Shown here one piece after another: positions 41,201 through 56,200 of a stretch of DNA of 64,000 bases. How positions within the stretch are numbered: the stretch's first letter is position 1; each line of letters begins with the position of its first letter. The stretch covers positions 302,294 to 366,293 of the forward strand of contig WACJ01000322.1 in NCBI GenBank assembly GCA_008973525.1, written 5' to 3'. This DNA is from Stenopsyche tienmushanensis (lineage: Eukaryota > Arthropoda > Insecta > Trichoptera > Stenopsychidae). The notes beneath the pieces were generated by a model. It was not told the DNA's origin and ran no database searches. It saw only the letters and a list, made by a program, of their open reading frames with translations. The position numbers and the translations under genes were made by a program.

Positions 41201-44200
41201 CATTGGTCGCATGTTGATATTTCTATATTTTAGGAATTTTGTTATTGGGTACTTACCGTTAGGTACCCCGTCTCCGCCAGATAACAAAAAATAAAACCAC
41301 CTCCAAAATTAAAAGCCTTCCAAAAATAGTACAGGGTAATCATTGCATTTTCTAAAATTTATATTTAATACAGTAGATTTTTTTTTACTGATTTTGGAAT
41401 CAGAATTACCTTTGCAAATTTCTATAAAGTGGGACAATAACCGATTTGCATGCAAGCATTGAAAACTTTCGTGGGAAGTTTTTAATTATTGTGTTATCAA
41501 TTTCGTCGAACCCTGTGCATTTTTTTGTTTTTAATCTTTCTTTTTTCTTAATAAAAGTTTCTAACTGAGTGATTTTAACATTTGTTAAGGATTTAGGATT
41601 AAGTCGCTAAGTTTTGGATAATAGGTTTACCTTATCTACGTTATCGTCGACTATTCGGAGAACCGCACATAAAGAGAAAAAAACCCATTGCCTTTTGTTT
41701 GACCGATTTGACGAACATGGGGTGTAAAATATCATGCATTTTGTGTACAACAAAAATTAGATCACTAGTCTTTAATACGTAATCGCGTGATTAAATTACG
41801 ATGCAATTATTATCAAGATGTATTATTATCAAGAAAAATAGGTTATTTTATTAAAGATCTTGTATGTATACTTACAGTTTAATTATATTTTTTTAACGAG
41901 TGATATTTCTCGAAGCACTCTCCAATATGAAGTGCCGGCATATTACTGCATGTTTTGCAGTAGTACATGGTTCTTTTCCTTTTCTCTTTCCTATTTGTGC
42001 CGCAAACTACACAATCTCGGTATTTTTTTTCTAAATCAGGATATATGCTGTGACACTTTTGATTGTTTAATCGTTCTTCTGGATCTACCGTTGGTTTTTT
42101 GCTAGATGACCCTTTTCTATGATTTGCAACTAGCTGGATTATCAACTTATCAACAAATTGTAAATGGGTCATTGGCTTCTCCTTTTTTCTGAGTGAGTCT
42201 TCTTTATATAAAATATATGAATTTATCACTGTGGTCTCTAATCCCCAGAAAAAAAGTTTCCGCCACCATTTCACACTTTTCCTGAGGAAGCAGTAAGTTG
42301 AAGAATAATGATCAGCGATATCAACACCTCCCATGTGCTTCGTGTAATCAGCGACAACTTCTGGTTTCTTTATTTCTTCCTCTATTCCTCCTCGTACAAT
42401 TCTTTTGATAACTTCAGTACCATTCGAATGCCAGTTACTTAGCATAGTTACAATGCGTTTGTCTTTCCACGCGAGAGTAATTGCATTGTCCGTTTTAAAA
42501 GATAATACTTCGTCTTTTTTTATTTTGGGCTTTTTTATTCCTGGCGGCAGATTTTTTTTATTTGTCATAATGGTCCCAGTTAAATGAGCGTTTAATTTCA
42601 TCAATTCATCCGATAAAGAAATACTTGTATAGAATCGGTCTGTATACAAATGATAGCCTTCTGCATCCGGAATTTCTTTTAGTAAATTTTTATAAAGCTC
42701 CAAAACAATTCGAGTGGTAAATTTTAGCTCGGGATTTGTCAATTTTCCAGTTGTTAAAGAACCATAATAAGGAATAAATGAATATAAGTATCCACAGTGC
42801 GAATCCGCCAAAACATATAAACGAATTCCCCATTTTGTTGGTTTTTTTGGATTGTATGTTTTAAAACAAATCTTCCCTTTAAAATTTACAACCGATTCAT
42901 CGACCACTATTTGTTGATGAGGAAAAAAATACTGCCTATATCTTTCGTCAAGATATTTTAAGTAAAGATCTACTTTTTTTATTCTATGTTCTAAGTTACT
43001 TTCTTGGCGATTAATTATAGAATTGTCGTGGAGGTGTAGTCTCCAAAATATCTGTAGGAAACGTTTTCTCCTAAAAATTGACGTATAAAATGGACAACTG
43101 GCCGTGAATGAGCGTGAAAAAAAATCTTGTAAATTTGGATGAGGTCTGATTCCCATATTCAAAATTACGCCTAAAAAGGCTCGAAATTCTACTGCGGTTA
43201 CATCACAAAATGTATTCCACATTGATCTGTTGGTTGGAACCATTTTCTTAAACTTCTCTTTGGCATATTTGTTTGTTTCACCGACAATTGTATTAATTAG
43301 AGAATCAGTAAAAAATAAATTAAAATAATCTATTGGCTGAATACAATTTGTCGGCAAATTTGGCCCTGGGATTCTTGCACCGATGTAAAAAGATTTCTGC
43401 GGTTGAGCGACTATTGACGTTAATAAATCCCAATGTTTTGGCGATGAATTTTGTAAGTCTTCCTCATCACTGGATAGATGCATGATTCTTGGCATTCGTA
43501 TGGGGAAAATGTCACTTTCACTCTCCGTATCACTTCCATTGTCTTCATCACTTTCATTATTCGCATCACAGTCTTGATCGTGTATCACTTCTGTATCACT
43601 GTCATCACTGTCGTCAACATTGTCGAAAAAAAAATCTTCTTCATCACTACTCTCGTTGAGTTGTGAAAAAGACCTCTTGTTGTTTTTGTTGCACTCCATG
43701 ATATTAATAAACTTTGACGTTTTATTATATAATTAACTTAGTATAACGGTGATAAAAATCCCCACAAAAATTCCGAAATGACCGAGAAACGATTGTCACT
43801 GTATTGAGGGCGGAGCTTCGACCTTTTTAAACGAGCGCAGCCAAACGACTGTATGTTCACAAAATAAACCCGGTGAAATCAGTGATAATGCCACGCAAAA
43901 CTTTCTAGGAATTATTTTACCCTTATGACACATCAAAACAAAGAAATGCGTATTTCTATAGCATGCTGCAGTATTAATCCGCATTTACTGATAAAAAAAT
44001 TTCACAGAATTTGTTTGTTTGTTGGTAAAAGCGGCGCGCAAGTCAATGCCTGCTTTCGGCCAGACCGTCTGGCCAACGGAGCTGCTGGCAAGAATCCTTT
44101 GGGCCAGACAGTCTGGCCATACGAGCTGTAAAGGTTAACAACTGGAAAATTGACAAATCCCGAGCTAAAATTTACCACTCGAATTGTTTTGGAGCTTTAT

Positions 44201-47200
44201 AAAAATTTACTAAAAGAAATTCCGGATGCAGAAGGCTATCATTTGTATACAGACCGATTCTATACAAGTATTTCTTTATCGGATGAATTGATGAAATTAA
44301 ACTCTCATTTAACTGGGACCATTATGACAAATAAAAAAAATCTGCCGCCAGGAATAAAAAAGCCCAAAATAAAAAAAGACGAAGTATTATCTTTTAAAAC
44401 GGACAATGCAATTACTCTCGCGTGGAAAGACAAACGCATTGTAACTATGCTAAGTAACTGGCATTCGAATGGTACTGAAGTTATCAAAAGAATTGTACGA
44501 GGAGGAATAGAGGAAGAAATAAAGAAACCAGAAGTTGTCGCTGATTACACGAAGCACATGGGAGGTGTTGATATCGCTGATCATTATTCTTCAACTTACT
44601 GCTTCCTCAGGAAAAGTGTGAAATGGTGGCGGAAACTTTTTTTCTGGGGATTAGAGACCACAGTGATAAATTCATATATTTTATATAAAGAAGACTCACT
44701 CAGAAAAAAGGAGAAGCCAATGACCCATTTACAATTTGTTGATAAGTTGATAATCCAGCTAGTTGCAAATCATAGAAAAGGGTCATCTAGCAAAAAACCA
44801 ACGGTAGATCCAGAAGAACGATTAAACAATCAAAAGTGTCACAGCATATATCCTGATTTAGAAAAAAAATACCGAGATTGTGTAGTTTGCGGCACAAATA
44901 GGAAAGAGAAAAGGAAAAGAACCATGTACTACTGCAAAACATGCAGTAATATGCCGGCACTTCATATTGGAGAGTGCTTCGAGAAATATCACTCGTTAAA
45001 AAAATATAATTAAACTGTAAGTATACATACAAGATCTTTAATAAAATAACCTATTTTTCTTGATAATAATACATCTTGATAATAATTGCATCGTAATTTA
45101 ATCACGCGATTACGTATTAAAGACTAGTGATCTAATTTTTGTTGTACACAAAATGCATGATATTTTACACCCCATGTTCGTCAAATCGGTCAAACAAAAG
45201 GCAATGGGTTTTTTTTTCTTTATGTGCGGTTCTCCGAATAGTCGACGATAACGTAGATAAGGTAAACCTATTATCCAAAACTTAGCGACTTAATCCTAAA
45301 TCCTTAACAAATGTTAAAATCACTCAGTTAGAAACTTTTATTAAGAAAAAAGAAAGATTAAAAACAAAAAAATGCACAGGGTTCGACGAAATTGATAACA
45401 CAATAATTAAAAACTTCCCACGAAAGTTTTCAATGCTTGCATGCAAATCGGTTATTGTCCCACTTTATAGAAATTTGCAAAGGTAATTCTGATTCCAAAA
45501 TCAGTAAAAAAAAATCTACTGTATTAAATATAAATTTTAGAAAATGCAATGATTACCCTGTACTATTTTTGGAAGGCTTTTAATTTTGGAGGTGGTTTTA
45601 TTTTTTGTTATCTGGCGGAGACGGGGTACCTAACGGTAAGTACCCAATAACAAAATTCCTAAAATATAGAAATATCAACATGCGACCAATGAGGTTTCTT
45701 TTTTCGCAGGTAGCGACCGTTTCGTCAGTAGATAATTTATGATGGACAACTGCAAGGCAGCGGGTAGTCACAAAATAGTTACGCTTCATTGTAAATACCT
45801 ATATTATTGTCATAAATACATATTTTTTGTTGTGTAAAGTAAAAAACTCTTTTCAAATAAAATATATTGGAGGGCATATATCGTTTTTATTTCACCAAGC
45901 TTAAATTTACAAGTGATTTTCAATCATGAATATCTTATGTTTATTCGAGAAATAATGGTTACCCTCCCCGAGAGAACGGGTGGCCCGAATGAAACTTACC
46001 TACTTTCTGGTGTTTTCTTATAGATTTTTCTAGCTGGAGTAGCTAATTGGTCTTTAGAAAATATGGGTGGAGTGCAAAAGGTTAAGATCATATTTTTGAG
46101 TTCGACATGTCAAAAAAAATCACAACTACTCTCCAAGACTCACAAAAATGAATAAAAAGGCTTGTTGGCCTGCAATCCCCAGGTTCTACCCTTACCGCTA
46201 ACGTACATCATCTGGCGGATGCAAATCCCGAATAATATTTTTAAAAAGTCCCGTTTCAATATTTAATGACAGAAATTAATTAAATTCACACCGCAAATAT
46301 TGCATAACCCCTGACAATGCAACATTGTATCACGCGCACTCCAATCAAACCATATATGATTGGAGGCGTCTTAAAAAAATAAATATCCCACGAGAAGCGG
46401 CGAATAGTAATAATTAATACAGAAGAAAGGGTAATATTACTCCGCCCCCTTCGCTGATGCTACATATTTAAATGCATCTCATTTGATCTCATTAATCCCC
46501 ACCGATTAATCGAATTATTCGAGTGTCGCCATTCGTCCGTATTATTTTAAAATTTAATTAATTTATTACGACACAAATTATGCAAGACTCCTCCCAAAAA
46601 TAAACGTGCAATATTTCTACCCTACAGTTTTATGATCTTAATTTGTGAATGTTCATCCAAGTGGATATATTGAAGAGCACTTTCGCGTTTTTTTTTTAAA
46701 AAGCGGTGACTCGAGACTACCCTCATAATTTTACTTATATTTTCTCCTAGGCTAAGATCAAATATTGAATGATTCGTTAGTGTTCATATTGGAATCACCA
46801 TGATTCTGTTGATCATGATGAAAATATCGATAGAATTACACAATGCTATAAAAGTCATTCATAACGATTTCGAAATTTAACTACGGGCTTCGGTAAATCC
46901 TTTCGATTCTTTTAATTGCCGTTTGACCCGTTCGTCCCGGGCACCGTATTAATTTTTTAATTCCGTTTTTATGGCTATACTTGGAATAAATTATTTTTTG
47001 TTGGCACTTGCGGGAACACAGCAGAAGCCTCGCAGGCTTCGATGTAACTATGTCAGCCTTATTTGGTTTGATTTCCATGTCCAGGATCGGTTTTCGGATT
47101 TATTGCCTGCGGAACATTAAGTCCGGCGGTCTGGCCTTAATGATTTATGAACGCGGGACCTGCGAAGCCGCGATGCAATAATATGGTTCTTATTCAAAAT

Positions 47201-50200
47201 TGAAAACGTTGTGACTGCTTAAAAATGCTCGATTTCGGCTCATCATCCGCCTTTGGATGTGGACTTTCAATGTGTGAAGATGGATGGAATTCACCAAGAA
47301 GATATGAATGCATGGTGCATTCTCATTTGAAAGTATTGCGTTCATATGTATAGACGTTTTAGATGGACATAAAAATAATTGATCTGAATAATGATTTCGT
47401 CTTAGGAATGTGTTTCTTCTAAAGATCTAAAGGGTTGATGCTGCGTTTTACGACGCCGCATCTCAGAACACCGCCTAAAACAAATTCGCAGACTCCGCCT
47501 TCTTTTAATATCCATTCGTATAGTCGATTATTAAACGTCTATAAAAATGGAAACGATTCAAGTTGTAAATTTTTGGCTATCGCTGAGGCTCGTTTTATGG
47601 GCAGAAAATAATGGGGCCGGCTTAATAGGAGGAAGGAGGAGCGAGAGCCTTCTTCCAGGATGGTTAATTACTCTTGTGCTCTGTAATTACCTCGCTCTCG
47701 ACGCTTTTCTCGTGTCTTTGTATTAAATGTGATCTTCAGACACCGAACTTCCCTTCAAAGCTCCCCTATGACTGTGGCTATAAAGATAATACTCATAGAA
47801 TTGTGCTATAGGACATATTTTCAACGTTTCTCTTCTATTGATGAAAAAAAATATTATTTTGTAACTTATTAGAACAGAGGTTCTAAAACTTATATAGTCC
47901 GAGGAACCCTTTCATATTAGGAGGTCATATCATCTAAGATAACTGAAAAAAATATGATAATAATTCCTCTGAAGCTACATAAAGAAACTCTGGAGCGTAT
48001 TGCTAAAGAAAGCCACCTCATTAAACCTTCAATTCTTGAAATTATAGACACTAAGCTTTACATCTTAAAATATATAATATCCCAATATATCTGATGATGT
48101 ACAACAGCCGAGGAATTTATACTAAACCTGAACAGCTAAAACTGAACTGCCTCAATAATGCATTCAATTGTATATCCAAATATATTGCAAAAAAATAGAA
48201 ACGTTAGTTTCAGACCAGAGAATTCTAACTGCACGAAGATTTAAAGATCTGACAATATTTCGGAGTACACCTGATCAGCCACACTGCATTATACATCCAT
48301 CAGAAGATGCACTTCGCACATGCACATGCACTTTGTGATAATAAAGCACTGATGTACATTTAACAAGCAACCGGTCAAGTTCGATAACGAACAACCACTG
48401 ACAGTTACTGCGCTAAAATCAAGATATCGTTTGATCTGGCTTCGATCTCTATAAATCGAAAACTTTATTACTAAATATGTACAGTTAGCTTGCGTCACAG
48501 ATCTGTAGAAAACCTGTGAAAATAAGATTTGCAAATATATATATATATAATAAATAATAAAATTGAACACGCCCGGAAAAATGGAAGCATTGAAAAGACA
48601 GCATCTGTATAAAAACTAAATTTGAATTGTGTATTTGAACGATTTGTTAATATTTTTTTTATACAATTTGCTATATTTTGCCGATGTGTTTGCATATATT
48701 TTATACGACTAAAATATTAACACATTTGTATACTGTCGTCCCCAGAAAGAAATTTAAATCTATTTCATGTCTGTATGATTTTTTTTTTCAAGGTAGAGTT
48801 ATGTCATTTCTTATCGTGCGTTAATGCAAACACGGACTGTAAAGTGTTAATGGAATACAATACCATTAGAGATTTTGATTATTTTAAACTGCCTGTAGCT
48901 CTGAATGATGAATTTCCGTATGTAAAAGTTGAGAAATCCCAAAAATTTAGATGCTTTTACACATTTCAAATTTGAGCTAATGAGCAATATTCCGAGATCC
49001 CCGGCGCTATTGACTCTTGCCAAGCTTACATAAATTTCAAACTTCGATTGTGGATCGTTTGTAGGAAACATTTTTTAAGATGGCTTTAAGCATGTCACTT
49101 TTTTTTTGGGATTGTGACAAATTACATCCCAGTAGGTTTTTCGTGTTCATTTCGGAACATCTGTATTAAGACGTTATAGCAATATATTCGGTATAGGGAA
49201 TTAGTTGAACATTAAATGTGATTCGAATCCGATCTCATCCAGGTTTGATTTAATGCTGAGATGTTAGATCGTTTATGAGTGATCGATATATGTGCAAATC
49301 CGCCATATAAAAATCCACGATCCTTGATCAAATCTGTTTGAGTGATCGCTTACGCCTGATGATCTTAAGAAGAATTATGCAATATGGTGGCATTTTCCTT
49401 ATTAGGACATCGTCTTGCATGTCTTCAGATTGTGGCGAAAAAGGGCGACTTTCTTGGACGTTTTGGTCATTTGGGAGTTTGGCGCTGGTGTCAGCTAGGT
49501 GTTAATACGGAGGTCGATATATCATCTCGGCATGCATATCTCTCGCTGCTATATTTATCAAAGTCTAGGCGTCTCATTTATCTATTCGGAGATCTCCGCC
49601 GTTTCTTTTATTATTTCACTCCGCGGTTGTCATGTGTCAAGCATCTTCAATGGCGGGACGTCTCCTAAATGAACGCCACGTTTTTATATATACGCATCGT
49701 CGCGTACTCCTCAATAATGGAACGAGTGTGTGCATACTTCTGTTTTTCGGCCTCAATGGAAGGCGACGATCCCTATTAATGTCGCATTCGTCTTTGATTA
49801 GGCTCTTTTTGTTGGGCGGAGAGCTTCATGGACAGCTTCTTCGGCGAGAGCTTTCGATTCGGGGGAGCTTTGTCGGCCGCTATTCTAATTAGATCAACGA
49901 CGGCCTTTCGAACGCGCGCTATAAAACTAATTTCCTGCTCGAATTCCAAGTAGAGATTGTATGAATCTGCTTTTGATTTACGACAATGGATGTCAAAGAA
50001 ATATTTTCGGAGATAAAGCACGAATGTCATAGGAAAAACCGTAAACGATCTAATTTCGTCCACCCCGATTCCTTGTTTGGGGTGAGATGAAAAAGGCGAT
50101 GGATGAGTTAATAATTTTACATTGTCGGCATATCTTTTAGAAGCCAACTAATTAATTGCTCTAGTAACACGTTTAGAAAATGAGGAATTGATTGTGGAAA

Positions 50201-53200
50201 AACACAATCATTTATAATTGCAGACTGACTATATTATGTGAATTGATTGAAAACTTTCGCCTGAAAAATGCATTAATTCTTTCCGATCTTATGTTCGATT
50301 TTTTCGATATTATTTCAATGGGTCCTATGCTAAATTTCACAAATTCTTATTAATAAATGAGACCAAAAAAATGAAACTATTATAGATAAAATGGAAATCA
50401 TACAAATACATATAGTTCTACAAATAAGTCTATATATCGTCACGTCGCACTTTTGGTTGAATTTTTGAATTGACGAGCGTGTTTTAAAGTAACGACGATA
50501 TTGATTATGAGCTTTTGTGTTAGTTTATGGAAGTAGAGGTGATATTTCACGTATAGTGCACACAATCAATAAATACAGAAAAACAACCGACTATCATTTT
50601 AGACTTTGATGAAGACATTTTTTTAAGACTTACAGTAGCAGTCGTAAATCATATTTTTGATCAAATTGCCAATATTAATCCACTGTAGGAAATGTTACCA
50701 ATAATGATTTTAATGATCAAAAAAATCAGATCGACACGATTGATCGAAGATATTCCATCATTTTTATTTAAACCCAATCAAATTCAGTTCCAGATATAAC
50801 CCATTTATCCAGTTGGTCCATTATCGTAATCCACACTCATAACTGCATATAAATAGGCGTTTAGAATGTCGCCATTCAAATAATCCAACGAATGACGATG
50901 CCGTTCTTCGACGATTGGTTTGAATAGAAATGATACGTGCTTCGATAAATGATGATTTATCCGTAGATCATTGTGGACATAGTCGACGTGTTCCATGTCG
51001 ATGAAATGATATTTGATGGTAATTGGGTTGTATTTGCGTTGTATCAACAGTATCGTCTGGATCTTTATTTATGTAACGATGTTGTATTAATTTATTTGTT
51101 CCAATTCGTATTTATGGCAGAATTTCCATAGCATTTGCACATTCGATTAGCGTCAATACGATCGATTTTATGTGGACATTATCAATCGTCCGAATATTTG
51201 AGCACTTCATTATCTTATAAATATTTCGATACTATATCTGTTGTAATTGTGTTGAGTTTCCCGAACACATTTTCACCTTTTTTTAATAGATTTTTTCTTC
51301 AATGAGAGTTTTTAAAGGCCTTGAATTGTATCTGTGTTCATCTCCGAATCCATATCTGTTGGTTGCGATTTATCTTTGATTCATTTTCGCAATGATTGAT
51401 AGCTTTAAAGCATAAAAGTGTCCAATCCTTTAATCATACACGTTAAAGTATTCCTTATGTATTATAGGATTGACTTCCGTAATCAATACATCCCGTATTT
51501 CCAAGGGCTCATACGAATGTCGTATGATATGCGATCAAAGGGTTATTGGACAATAGACGAGTAAAATGCAAGCAGGTCACGGTCCAGCCGTCGAGAACAA
51601 ACATCGCCTTCGTTTTGTTAAGATTACCGAGAATTTGTTAGTGCGATCGATCATCGCGAGTTGATTGATTTGGAGGCTCAAGACGGCTGTCCGGCGCATA
51701 CGCGGCATAACGGTCCGAATAATAGTAAGCGTATAAATATGCAAAGGCAGCAATACTCGAAATATAATTTGGATATGTATGGTGACGGTCATTATTTTCA
51801 TTGTGGCCGACGATGGCTTCTTTCGGAGACGCTCTCATGCTAATGTCACGATGAGTGATGATGCACGATGATGCATATTGAATATTAATTAGTCGATCCG
51901 ATACTGTCGACACGCTCCAAACGTGCGATAAATAATCCAAACGAGATGAACAAACATTTGTATGGATCTCTAGTCCGGGCACGTATCGCCCAGGTGAAGC
52001 AAATCGGCGGCCCGCGGTCCATTTTGTTATTTTCCGAAACCATCAGCCTACTTATTTATAAATATACTCCCACATTATGACTCTTGTATATAAAGAAAAT
52101 CGATTTCGTTCAAGACATTCATCATCAATAACAGTATAATTTCCTACATATGAACTGTCTTAAATCTATCTCTAAAATGTATTGGGTAAAGGTATTTGGG
52201 TCGATGATATAACGCGTGTGCCATAGTCCGAAAATCTGTTTATGGACTATCCTGGCATACAATGGATTAGATAGGGAATGTAAAAATAGGTTATTGTACG
52301 TAGAAAATAATGTTGAAAAATTATTTACCATTATCTGGATGATTATGATAAAAGCAGATATTTTTGGGGAGGACCTTATTCTTGAATTGATATAGATCCA
52401 TCATCGTCTCGATCCAAGTTTATTCTGATTACATGCATCTGAACAAATCAATACCAAGATGAATGCAGTCATACAATTCAAAAAAGTTCTGCATTCAATA
52501 GCGCATTTTAACACATTACGCGCGGGAGCACTTCGCGCGCGTCTGCTCTCAATCGCGGGCAATTTCGTCATCAGTATATCGAAATGTTTTAAAAGTTCTT
52601 CTTCTTTATCGTATCTTGTTAAGTTATATCTTTTTGAAAAGGATTGAATTAATACTACACATTTTGATGATATATTTCAACAATCTGTATCATTTTTGCA
52701 TAGCTTTTGGCTTTGGATATGGAGCTATTTTCAGGACAAGTCTCGTGATATTCTATAATTTATAAATACGCGTTGATTTATATAAATTCATAAAGGTTAG
52801 ATATGTAAAAAGTTATTTAATGTTAATTATTAAGTTGTAAAAATATTTTCGAAAATTAATTATAGTTTTTAGTCACTTTGTGTATTGGTAATGTGCTTAA
52901 ATTTTAAAAAGTAGCTTCAATAAATCCTTATAAGCCAAACAATATAAAAAAATATTAAGAAACATTGCGTATTAACGTTTTAGGCGACATTAACCAAAGG
53001 CAGCGTAATTCATAAAAATATACATTATTGGTACGATCTTGCTTAGAAATCTATGCGAAATTATGATATTTGTCTTGGACAGTTGGTTTTTTTGGTCTGC
53101 GGGGGTGTTGTTTGTAAATACGAAATAAAATGGAAGCCGTATGAGCAAAAAACGAATAAAATGGCACATTGACGATGCAAAAAATGACGGTATTCTTGAT

Positions 53201-56200
53201 GAATTGAAGAGTTGGCGAGCTCTGTACGCGAGTATAAAATTAATGGACCGCATTGGGGAACAAGAGGTTTTTTGTGGCTCATCGGTAAAGCACACGTCGG
53301 TTAGTTAATAGCCGGTTGGGTTATCGCTCCATAGACAAAAGACTTATTTCTTTGACAAGCCAATAAAAGGTGAGGAATTTCATTATTTTGTACATATAGC
53401 GTCACTTTTGTCCCATCCGTGTCTATTGATTCGAACAAATATTAATAATATATGTCCGCTTGTACGGCGGAGTCATGGTAAAAATTTGATTTATTATCGG
53501 CTCACTTTTATTATTGTCGGATATTTCTTTTCAATTCTGCAATTGGTAAATGCTCGAATTTCCAAGACACGAGTGACCTCGCGGTAAATGTCGCCGCTCT
53601 TACCGATCTTTTACCATTCTGCCATTTCCATACCATTGTGTCGACAATTGCGACACCACAATGCCCGATAATAAAATTAACACCGTCATATGACAATTAT
53701 TGATGGAATTCCTCAAAACAATGAGACGTTTTCTTTAAATCTAGACCCGTTACATTTCAACTGGATGAATAGCAGCCGGTCTCAAAAGAATTAATTTCAT
53801 ATATTCATAATGCTAAACATCATCCAATTACCACATTTTTTCGATAATCTCCTTAAAGACGCAACATTTTTAAGATTTTTCTTCACATTTAACAATCATT
53901 AATACAGCTTCATTGATGTATTGAAAGTGCAAATTAGTTCGGTCTGTTTTTGCTTTAATTGCAAGAAAAGTGCAGCTGAAGCGCATCGAATGTTTTTGGA
54001 AGTTTATGGTGACAATGCTCCAACTTCAACTCCAACTAGAAATGGTTTCGACGTTTCCAGAATGGTGATTTCAGCGTTCAAGACAAGCCTCGCTCTGGAC
54101 AGCAAAAAAATCGAAGACAAGAAATTGGAGACATCACTCGATGAAGATCAGAGTTAAATACAAGCAAAGTCTGCAGAATCATTAGGAGTGACTCAGCAAT
54201 TATTTTCTGTACTAATGAAATCAATGGAAATGATTCAAAAGCAAGGCAATTGGGTGCCTTTTGAACTGAAACCGAGAGACGTTGAAAAGAGATTTTTCAC
54301 TTAGACTAGGAATGAGAAACGGTGACTCTACGACACCCCTCCTATATGAGAGATGGATTTTAAAAATTGCCTGAGAGATGGAAAAAAGTAGTAACCAGCG
54401 ATCGATAAAACTTTGATTAATCTGTTCATTCATTTTGTTATGAAATAAATTCATTTTTGATCGCAAAAAACGAACCGAAATAATTTGCATTCCCAATTTT
54501 CTTCATAAATCCTGATTTTTTCATGGAACACCTTGTTAATCTTGTAGTTTAGATATCACATAATATGCGCATAATCATTAAAATTTAAAAAAAAGCGAAC
54601 AAGCATTTATTTAGTAATTATTTAAAACACAAAATAGATTTTTTTTTTTAATAACTTTGATGATGTTGGGTCCTCGAACTGCAAACCTTTTTGATACGAA
54701 GTACAATATTAGAAAATTGAATTTGGTATGGCATTAAGCCTACTTGTAGACGTTGACTTCGTTGCAGTGTAATTAAAAAGTCCTGTTTTACATAAATATG
54801 TAGTAGTAAATGGAAGTAATACAAGGTGCGGCAGGGAAACTTCCTTTTTTGAAACATACACCCTGAAGCGACAATTATTCTGAGAAAAGTGAAATGGCAC
54901 TCATTCAAAAAAGCAAAACCTAACTTTTTTAATGTAGGTAACGGTTAGTAACGATCAAATAGTATTATATAGATTTTGAGCCCAGGAATCACTAACTTAC
55001 GGAAAATATTACAGACGAAATTCTGTTGGACTGAAGAAATCCAATTGATTTTATTTCAAAAGATGTAATTTTATCTCTTGTATCAGTTTGTGAAATTATC
55101 TACCAGATGCTTGAGACTTGTCAACAATGAAGGATTTGAATTTAATAAGATTTTATCCTGAATTATTTTGCGCCTTAAAGGGTTATACATGGGTTTTAAA
55201 GCTTTAAGAAAAGCATATTTTCTCTATTTTTTTTTTAATATAATAAAAAAAAAATTTATTCGCGCTTTAGAGCATATAAAAGAGAAATTTTAACGATTTT
55301 TTAAAATTATTTTTGCTGTTTCTATTGATTGCTTGCACCACACAAGAAAAAACAATTTTACTTCCACCTGCTAACGCTTATCTATTCAATTCAACATCTG
55401 CTTAATTCATATTATCATTGTTGTCACTATTTTCAAACTCATTTGTATACATTTTTGTCACAATTTTCGACATTTTTCTTGTTATTAATTTCTTCCTACA
55501 TGTTTTTTTTTTTGGGAGATAGACTGAATATTTTAAAAGATCATATAAAAATCCCTATTAGAACGCGAAAAATAAAAAAATGATCACCCGATTTAAACGT
55601 TTGAATGCAATATTGAGAAAATTTTCTGCCAAAAGTACGGCGTGACGATACATAGACGTTTAATTATAGTCAGAAATTGTGTACTTGACGCGATGGTACA
55701 TTTTGCATTTATATATTTTTTTAATTTGCCTGTTATGCTTTGTTATTTTTATGCGTCGCATTTTTAACAAGAATTTGCGAAATTTGGCGTGGCACTCAAA
55801 CGCTTAAAACGTATACTAAATATAAACACATAAATTTATACTCAGCATAGCATTCATCGAAATAACACTATTAAAAGTCGTTGTGTCAACAAGTTAGACT
55901 TAGGACCGGAAAGTGTTAAATTAAATTAAATTAATAAGGTTGAAAACTTGACTATTATTTAGAGCTTAATATGTTAGCCAATAGATGGCAATACTAAACT
56001 TGAAGCATTATTTTAAAATACATATTTGGATTGAATTTTAAATCTAAAAAAATGTATAACAATTTAGATTTATGTATTTTATAAAAAAATAAATCATGCA
56101 TGTATTTCATAAAAATTATTAAATTTAAAAAATAGTAATAAAAATATTTACAAAAAAAAATACAAATTAAAAATCAATTGCTTCACAATTATTGTTTGCA

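Larger units (their letters stand above)
39430..46081 (+). mobile_element. piggyBac copy A (interrupted by copy B)
   Basis: A + strand piggyBac element in two pieces, 39430-40810 (1,381 bp) and 44139-46081 (1,943 bp), together 3,324 bp, exactly the length of copy B. It is flanked by TTAA target duplications at 39426-39429 and 46082-46085. Read inward, the 5' end is CCTTTACAGCTCG and the 3' end is CCTTTTGCACTCC, an imperfect terminal inverted repeat. Its transposase frame is broken at residue 316 by copy B. It lies in the retn intron in the same orientation as retn. Differences from B noticed by eye: Ser instead of Ala at transposase residue 371, one A/T change in the 5' leader (about 39557), and one C/T change in the 3' region (about 45217). 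Confidence 0.96.

Noticed and set aside
39430..46081. One giant palindrome or pure assembly collapse
   Set aside because: The arrangement is not a simple mirror: the pieces fit nested insertion with exact 3,324-bp lengths and TTAA duplications at all four borders. An assembly artefact cannot be fully excluded without reads.
49776..50147. 123-aa open frame on the - strand
   Set aside because: Basic C-terminus but no domain; overlapping + strand frames of similar size indicate low stop density rather than coding.
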